From the NCBI RefSeq assembly GCF_022549695.1, contig NZ_JAKZGS010000027.1:1-38928 (forward strand): a stretch of 38,928 nt of DNA, given 5' to 3'. This document shows positions 33,769-38,928 of the stretch, piece by piece (position 1 is the first letter of the stretch; each line of letters starts with the position of its first letter). This DNA comes from Belliella calami. GTDB lineage: Bacteria; Bacteroidota; Bacteroidia; Cytophagales; Cyclobacteriaceae. The position numbers were made by a program, and so were the translations under genes. The notes under the pieces are model-generated. The model did no database searches. It saw only the letters and a program-made list of their open reading frames with translations, and was not told where the DNA came from.

Positions 33769-36700
33769 TTAGATTTTCCCTTTCTGCTGAAACTCTTTTG
33801 GTGTAACCCCAAATTGCTTTACAAATGATCTTGAAAAATATGACTGACTACTAAAACCGACGGCATAAGCTATTTCTGTGATATTTTTGGAACTTTCTTT
33901 TAATAGTTGCATGGATTTTTTCAGTCTGATATTTCTCACAAATTCATTTACAGATTGGCTTGTGAGGGCCTCTATTTTTAGATATACCAGAGACCTACTC
34001 ATATTCACCCTTTCAGCAATAAAATCAGCATTGATCTTCTCTTCTTCAATATTCTCAAGTACAATGTTTATGATTGCGTGAATCAGTTTGCTATCACTAT
34101 CCTCGATTTTATCAGAACCAAATATGAAACTGCTGCTATCCCTAAACTTTTTGGCTAATTCCTTTCTTGAGGATAGTAGGTTGGCGATTCTCAATTTTAG
34201 TACTTCTACATTAAATGGTTTTACGATATAATCATCAGCACCTGATTCCAAACCTTCCAGCTGTACATCTTGGGAATATCTGGCAGTCAAAAGAATCACT
34301 GGTATATGACTGGTGAGTTCGTCTGCTTTGATTTTTTTGCAAAACTCCAACCCATCCATCTCAGGCATAGTAATATCACTTATGATTATCTGTGGAATGT
34401 CCATGACAGCTTTTTCCAGTCCTTCGACTCCATTTTTGGCCAAAATCACCTCAAATTTTTCAGCAAGTTCATTGTATATAAAAGTTGCCAACTCTTCATC
34501 ATCCTCCAAAACCAAAACTCGGGGCAATGAAGGTTCCTTTTCTCCAATCAAGCTATAATCAATAGTTCTTTCAATTGTATTGTTTTTTGTAACTAGTGAA
34601 GCTTCCGGTTTGGGAGTTTCGATGATAGGCATCATTTGATTTTTTACAGGAAGCGTCAAAGAGAATATTGCTCCTTGTCCTTTTTTTGAAATCACAGATA
34701 TATTGCCATGGTGTAATTCTGCCAACTCTTGGGATAGCGCCAATCCGATCCCGGTTCCTTTTGTCACATCGTTTTCATTGCGCTGTGCACTGTAAAATCT
34801 TTCGAAAATTCTTTTTAAATCTTTTTTGCGAATACCTACTCCATCATCTTTCACTGAGATTAAAATGCACGGCTCTTCATTTTCTAATTCTTCAATTTTT
34901 TCGACAGTTAGCGCTATGCTTCCATTTTCTCTAGTGTTTTTGAAAGCATTTGACAGCAGATTGCTGATGATTTTATCAAGTTTATCTGCATCGAAACACA
35001 TAATTTGTTTTTCGATTTTTGCGTCAAAAGTATAGGATATATTACTCTTTGCCGCCAAAACCTCAAAAATAGACCATACTTTATGGGTAAACTCTACAAT
35101 GTCACCTTGGGAAGTCTCAAGCACCAAACTACCAGCTTCCATTTTCCTGTAATCCATCAATTGGTCTACCAGTTTGAGTAGCTTTTCTGCATTTCTTTGA
35201 ATCAAATCAAAATGATATTTCTTTTCTTCTTCACCCAAATCCCCATTGGATTGTAATTTTTCGATTGGTGCTTTGATCAATGTCAGCGGAGTCCTGAATT
35301 CATGCGAAACATTTGTGAAAAATCTCAATTTCATCAAATTTGTTTCAGTTACATTTTTTATTTGGATTTTCTCCAATTTCAACTCATTTCTTAGCTGTTC
35401 CCTGTACAAAATACTCTTTCTGAAGAAATAGAATATGGCAATTATAAGGAAAAGATAAAATGCATAAGCAATTGGAGTTTTCCAAAAAGGAGGATGAATC
35501 AATAACTTCACAGAAGTCTCTGCTTCAAGCAATTTGTTCCCTTCCGCTAACTGAACACGGAAATTATATTTTCCAGAAGGAAGATTTGTGTAGGTTGCAA
35601 ATCTCTTCTCTCCTACAAAATACCATTGATCATCAAACCCTTCCATTTTGTAGGCATATTCAAGCCTTTGAAATGGTTTAAAATTTAGCCCCGCGAATTC
35701 AAACGTCAAGACAGATTGATCATAACTCAATTCGATAAAGTCAGTTTCTGTAATCGTCTTTTTCAATGGAGACTTTTCTTGATTTACTTTTTGTGACTTA
35801 TTGAAAAGTTGAAAATCCACCAGATATAATCTTGGTTCCGGATCATTGTCAAATAAACTATCGGGATGAAAATGTAAAAATCCATTGATTCCCCCAAAAT
35901 AAAGTTCGCCAGAAACAGATTTCATCCTAGAGCGCTCGTAAAATTCTTGATTGGGGATTTCTTTATTGATTCTGTAGTGTTTAATCTGCTGTGTTTCTGG
36001 GTCAAATTTTGTCAATCCTTGATTTGAACTCAGCCATATCAAACCATTATCATCTTCAAGGATACTTTTTATGTTTATGGGTAAATCCAGTTTATCATTC
36101 CACCTTATTGACTTCATACTATTTCCTTCCTGGATTATTTGATCAAGCCCGGCAGAACTTCCTACCCAAATATTACCCTTTGAATCTTCAAGGATGTCAA
36201 AACAATAATTGGAACTCAAGGAAGAAAGGTCTCCCTCAATATTTTTGAACGCATGCAATTTCGAATCATAGACATATATTCCTGCATATGAAACGATCCA
36301 AAGCCTTTTCTTGCTATCCTCCAAAAAAGAAACTGCGTATTCAATCCCCAATAAAATAGGGTCAAATGGGCCTGGGGTTTCTGAGTTGTAAAACATGCCC
36401 GTATTAGAGTCATAAACAGTTATACCTCGCTTTTCATGCGAAGCTAGCCACACATTCCCTTTGGAGTCTTTGGTGATACCTTTAATATTGGGAGACAGGG
36501 ATTTACCTGATATCTTAGCCTTTTGCATTAAATTGGTAGACGCTCCTGTTTTAATGTTGTATTTGAACAGACCCAAGTCCCAACCAGTGGCAAAAAGACT
36601 GTTTTTATCTGCACTTTCCAGCCCCAAAATGCTGGAAGAAACGAATGGTGTTTTGATGAAATTCCTTTTGAACTCACCTGTTGATTTATTGAATTGGTTC

Positions 36701-37869
36701 AACCCTCCGTCTTTTGTCCCAATCCAAATTTCCCCCGACTCATCTTGAAAAATAGAACCTACTTTATTGCTGCTTAAAGTGTTTTTGTCCAAATGATTAT
36801 GGGAAAAAAATGAAAAAGGGCTAGAGTTTTTATTTAAAACATTTAAGCCACCTTCTTGGGTTGATACCCATAAATTAGCTTGGGAGTCTTCAACAATATG
36901 TGTAATAATATTATTGCTGATACTGTTGGATTCGATGGTTTTCTCTTGAAAAACACTAAAACTATTATTTATACGATCAAAAAGGTTGACACCCTTATTG
37001 CTTGTTCCAACCCATAAGTTACGTTTGCTATCCTCATAAATGTATGAAACATTTACACTGCTAATCCCTTTTGGTTCATTGAGTGAATTTCTGAACACTT
37101 CAATTTTGCCTAAGGAATCCTTTTTGATTAAACCTATACTGCTTCCTATCCAAAAATTACTGAAACTATCAAAGAAAAATGGTTCATTATTTTTGAAGGA
37201 AATCCCGTCAAACCCTTCAATTACAAGATTGAATTTCTGAATTAAATCATTTTGAATATTAATTGTAAATAGTCCTAAGCTATTTTGGACAATGATTTCA
37301 TCTTTCCCTGATTGAATAATTCTCCTTGTATCCAAAATCAATTCCGAAGCCATTCCTGTTGGGAATTGATACCGCTTGAAATCATCACTTTGAGGTTGGA
37401 ATTTTGCCAATCCATAATTTGTACCTACCCAAACATTATCGTTGTTATCTATTTTGATACTTCTGATTATATTTCCCGGGATTGAACTTTCATCTGAAGG
37501 ATCGGTAAAATATCTGTAAAATTTCTCATCAGAAACATTATACCTTACCAAACCAGCATTGTTCGTTCCTATCCATATATTGCCATTTTTATCCTCTGCG
37601 AGATTTAAAAGGAAATTGCCTGAAAGGGAGTTTGGATTATTACTTTCTTTTTTAAAAGTTTCAAAGCTATATCCGTTCCATTTATTCAGTCCATCGTAGG
37701 TGGCTATCCAAATAAATCCTTTCGAATCTTCCAATACAGAAGTCACATGGTTGTTTGACAATCCATTTTCGATCGTTAAACTATTGATAATAAAGCTTTC
37801 ATCCTGTGCGTGGGTGAATTGCACAAAAAGGATATAAAATAAGAAAGAGATTATGGGTTTAATGTTCAT
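33769..37869 (-). CDS. Hybrid two-component system sensor/regulator (HTCS)
   Basis: About 1366 residues from the ATG at 37869, chosen because MNIKPIISFLFYILF starts a clean signal peptide; the longer frame would need TTG at 37887. Order: propeller repeats of the EDSKGxIWIGT type from ~25 to ~680; a Y_Y_Y domain ~700-785 (LEYAYKMEGFDDQWYF); a membrane helix ~794-816; a histidine kinase with NVSHEFRTPLTLI (His 856) and HATPase boxes (VKDDGVGIRKKD); a receiver with Asp 1165 in SDITMPEMDG; a C-terminal AraC HTH (ITEIAYAVGFSSQSYFSRSF). HTCS proteins sense oligosaccharides in the periplasm and activate their own glycan locus. It is encoded just upstream of that locus, in the same direction. Everything needed is intact. 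Confidence 0.97.
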   Translation of the reverse strand: MNIKPIISFLFYILFVQFTHAQDESFIINSLTIENGLSNNHVTSVLEDSKGFIWIATYDGLNKWNGYSFETFKKESNNPNSLSGNFLLNLAEDKNGNIWIGTNNAGLVRYNVSDEKFYRYFTDPSDESSIPGNIIRSIKIDNNDNVWVGTNYGLAKFQPQSDDFKRYQFPTGMASELILDTRRIIQSGKDEIIVQNSLGLFTINIQNDLIQKFNLVIEGFDGISFKNNEPFFFDSFSNFWIGSSIGLIKKDSLGKIEVFRNSLNEPKGISSVNVSYIYEDSKRNLWVGTSNKGVNLFDRINNSFSVFQEKTIESNSISNNIITHIVEDSQANLWVSTQEGGLNVLNKNSSPFSFFSHNHLDKNTLSSNKVGSIFQDESGEIWIGTKDGGLNQFNKSTGEFKRNFIKTPFVSSSILGLESADKNSLFATGWDLGLFKYNIKTGASTNLMQKAKISGKSLSPNIKGITKDSKGNVWLASHEKRGITVYDSNTGMFYNSETPGPFDPILLGIEYAVSFLEDSKKRLWIVSYAGIYVYDSKLHAFKNIEGDLSSLSSNYCFDILEDSKGNIWVGSSAGLDQIIQEGNSMKSIRWNDKLDLPINIKSILEDDNGLIWLSSNQGLTKFDPETQQIKHYRINKEIPNQEFYERSRMKSVSGELYFGGINGFLHFHPDSLFDNDPEPRLYLVDFQLFNKSQKVNQEKSPLKKTITETDFIELSYDQSVLTFEFAGLNFKPFQRLEYAYKMEGFDDQWYFVGEKRFATYTNLPSGKYNFRVQLAEGNKLLEAETSVKLLIHPPFWKTPIAYAFYLFLIIAIFYFFRKSILYREQLRNELKLEKIQIKNVTETNLMKLRFFTNVSHEFRTPLTLIKAPIEKLQSNGDLGEEEKKYHFDLIQRNAEKLLKLVDQLMDYRKMEAGSLVLETSQGDIVEFTHKVWSIFEVLAAKSNISYTFDAKIEKQIMCFDADKLDKIISNLLSNAFKNTRENGSIALTVEKIEELENEEPCILISVKDDGVGIRKKDLKRIFERFYSAQRNENDVTKGTGIGLALSQELAELHHGNISVISKKGQGAIFSLTLPVKNQMMPIIETPKPEASLVTKNNTIERTIDYSLIGEKEPSLPRVLVLEDDEELATFIYNELAEKFEVILAKNGVEGLEKAVMDIPQIIISDITMPEMDGLEFCKKIKADELTSHIPVILLTARYSQDVQLEGLESGADDYIVKPFNVEVLKLRIANLLSSRKELAKKFRDSSSFIFGSDKIEDSDSKLIHAIINIVLENIEEEKINADFIAERVNMSRSLVYLKIEALTSQSVNEFVRNIRLKKSMQLLKESSKNITEIAYAVGFSSQSYFSRSFVKQFGVTPKEFQQKGKI

Positions 37870-38041
37870 TGTCCTCAAATAACGCAAGAATTGAAAACAA
37901 CTTTGTTAATTATTGTATAAAGAAAATTAAATATTGTCTAATTCGCTACTATACTAAATCATAAATCACTGATTATATGTATTTTGACATTAACACCAAA
38001 TAATTCTAATAGGCAGAAAACAAATTAAATTTAGAATTTGA
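37870..38041. other. AT-rich leader of the HTCS gene
   Basis: This should hold the HTCS promoter on the minus strand, but no clear TTTG/TAnnTTTG pair is seen. No ORF of interest. Confidence 0.3.
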
Positions 38042-38239
38042 AAAGGAGTCAGCGAAAAGATTATCGGATTGACTATCATTACCGCTGAAACCTCACTTTC
38101 AGAACTGGTGACCTCTTTGCTAGAAGCCTTCAAAAAAAACAGTGATATAGCCATAGGCTTTTTGATTGGCTCCAATTTTTTCAACATTCTTTTGATCCTT
38201 TCTATCATCAGTTTCATCCAACCAATTTCTTTTAATTAA
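38042..38239 (+). pseudogene. C-terminal remnant of a Na+/Ca2+ exchanger-type (CaCA) antiporter
   Basis: After a TGA at 38039-38041 the plus frame reads GVSEKIIGLTIITAETSLSE, then LVTSLLEAFKKNSDIAIG and LIGSNFFNILLIL to TAA 38237-38239. This is the second alpha-repeat of the CaCA superfamily (GLTIIAxGTSLPELxTS...D.AIGNxIGSNxFN). Two usually invariant positions differ: AET replaces GTS-preceding residues, and Ser replaces Pro in the LPE motif. Everything upstream and the last helices are absent, and no start codon is available, so it is a decayed fragment. Confidence 0.7.
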
Positions 38240-38398
38240 AAACTCAAATAACAGCTTAAATATATAAATGAAGAAAAACATACATATAAACACCTATCTA
38301 TCAATATATTAATTACAATAATATTAATATTTTTTCCGACTTGTAGCATTGTTATTGCTTTTATCGTCCCAACTATTAGAACTAAGCCAACCAATGTT
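38240..38398. other. Intergenic DNA before the truncated glycosyltransferase
   Basis: Very AT-rich with stops in all useful frames. The promoter of the glycosyltransferase gene may lie here, but no motif is convincing. Confidence 0.3.
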
Positions 38399-38755
38399 AT
38401 GAACCACCAACTCTCAGTGGTCATCCCAAATTACAATGGAAAAAACCTTCTGGAAAGGTTTCTTCCTTTTACAATTAAAGCACTGATTCATAGCAAACAA
38501 ACCTATGAGCTCATTGTTGTCGATGATTGTTCGTGGGATGACTCAGTACCGTTTCTCAAAAATACTTACCCAGACATCAAGGTATTTCATAATGAAAAAA
38601 ATCTAGGATTCTCCAAATCCTGTAATATTGGGTTAAAAAAATCAACAGGGAATTTGGTGTTTTTTTTAAATACAGATATTAAACTTCAACTCAATGCTGT
38701 CCTAAATAATTTTTTCTTCTTTAAGAATATTAGGTTAGAGGCAATTGTGAAGTGA
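38399..38755 (+). pseudogene. Truncated family-2 glycosyltransferase
   Basis: 118 codons. The N-terminus is a good GT-A fold of family 2: LSVVIPNYNGKNLLERFLPF, then YELIVVDDCSWDDSV with the nucleotide-binding Asp pair, NLGFSKSCNIGLKKSTG, and FFLNTDIKLQ at the DxD position. The frame then loses similarity after about residue 105 (FFFFKN) and stops at 38753-38755. A complete enzyme would need about 250-300 residues. The break coincides with the end of a transposase gene on the other strand (stop at 38757), so an insertion sequence probably cut the gene. Confidence 0.85.
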
Positions 38756-38756
38756 T

Positions 38757-38928
38757 TTATTTATAATCTGGAAAAAGAATCCCCTGTGGGTTATATTTTG
38801 GGGGTTTGTCATGATCTTCAAACGGTCTGTCCAGCCAATTTTGTAATTCAATTTTGACGAAAATATTCAGTCTGATAAATGCTACCAGGTTTGATAGATG
38901 CCATCCGTATTTTGCAGTTGCTTTCATT
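38757..38928 (-). mobile_element. C-terminal end of a transposase (partial, runs off the window)
   Basis: An open minus frame enters from the window edge and ends at TAA 38759-38757. It reads YGWHLSNLVAFIRLNIFVKI, then ELQNWLDRPFED and a short Pro/Lys tail. This resembles the C-terminus of IS4-like DDE transposases common in Bacteroidota, after the catalytic Glu. The insertion end should lie between about 38745 and 38757, beside the truncated glycosyltransferase. The IS family is tentative because the catalytic domain is outside the window. Confidence 0.55.

Noticed and set aside
37990-38217. 75-codon minus-strand frame
   Set aside because: The plus strand of the same DNA reads as a CaCA antiporter fragment, so the minus frame is its shadow.
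1-38928. CRISPR arrays, rRNA or tRNA genes
   Set aside because: No regularly spaced repeats and no TpsiC-type or rRNA-like conserved stretches were noticed on either strand.

Overview
The window looks like a chromosomal stretch from a low-GC member of the Bacteroidota, most likely Cytophagales/Cyclobacteriaceae-like. The evidence is a SusC/SusD pair, a hybrid two-component system regulator with a signal peptide and propeller repeats, Bacteroidota-type lipoprotein signals, weak Shine-Dalgarno use and an ArdC-type antirestriction gene. The species assignment is inference. No rRNA, tRNA or CRISPR array was seen.

Region 1 (1-16342) is a defense island. At its left end a reverse transcriptase of the DRT2/UG2-like defense class is cut off before its YxDD motif. 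The roughly 380 bp upstream of it look like a structured non-coding RNA: a TACATTTG -7 box sits at the 5' end, and a 10-bp stem closes the two ends directly before the RT start and a U-tract. A WYL-domain protein follows. Next is a tightly packed seven-gene operon on the minus strand (14944 to 2541): hsdM, hsdS, a uracil-DNA-glycosylase-like protein, a GmrSD-type DUF262+DUF1524 nuclease, a second and larger DUF262 protein, hsdR and a YgjP-like zinc peptidase. All junctions overlap or are separated by at most 2 nt, so this reads as one composite restriction system rather than chance neighbours. A 31-codon leader ORF resembling an HsdM N-terminus abuts hsdM. An unrecognised 362-aa gene lies upstream.

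Region 2 (16343-18400) carries traces of a mobile element: a small broken ORF, two near-palindromic 15-bp sites, a hairpin and an ardC-type antirestriction gene.

Region 3 (18400-24900) is gene-poor and decayed. It holds a frameshifted serine hydrolase, the C-terminal stub of an alpha/beta hydrolase overlapping a cupin gene, an intact ECF sigma factor with a membrane partner, an LRR gene bounded by a 12-bp inverted repeat and by 70-bp direct repeats, and remnants of a DUF1016 (YhcG-like) nuclease and an HNH endonuclease.

Region 4 (24921-37869) is a polysaccharide utilisation locus on the minus strand, probably for xylan. In transcription order it has an HTCS sensor/regulator, a broken glycoside hydrolase fragment, a PKD/CBM-like surface lipoprotein, SusC, SusD, a GH10 xylanase lipoprotein and an agarase-like clan GH-A hydrolase. 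The model is that the lipoproteins bind and cut the glycan at the surface, SusCD imports oligosaccharides, and the HTCS senses a product and activates the locus.

Region 5 (37870-38928) again shows decay: the C-terminal remnant of a Na+/Ca2+ exchanger-type antiporter, and a family-2 glycosyltransferase cut short where a transposase C-terminus begins.
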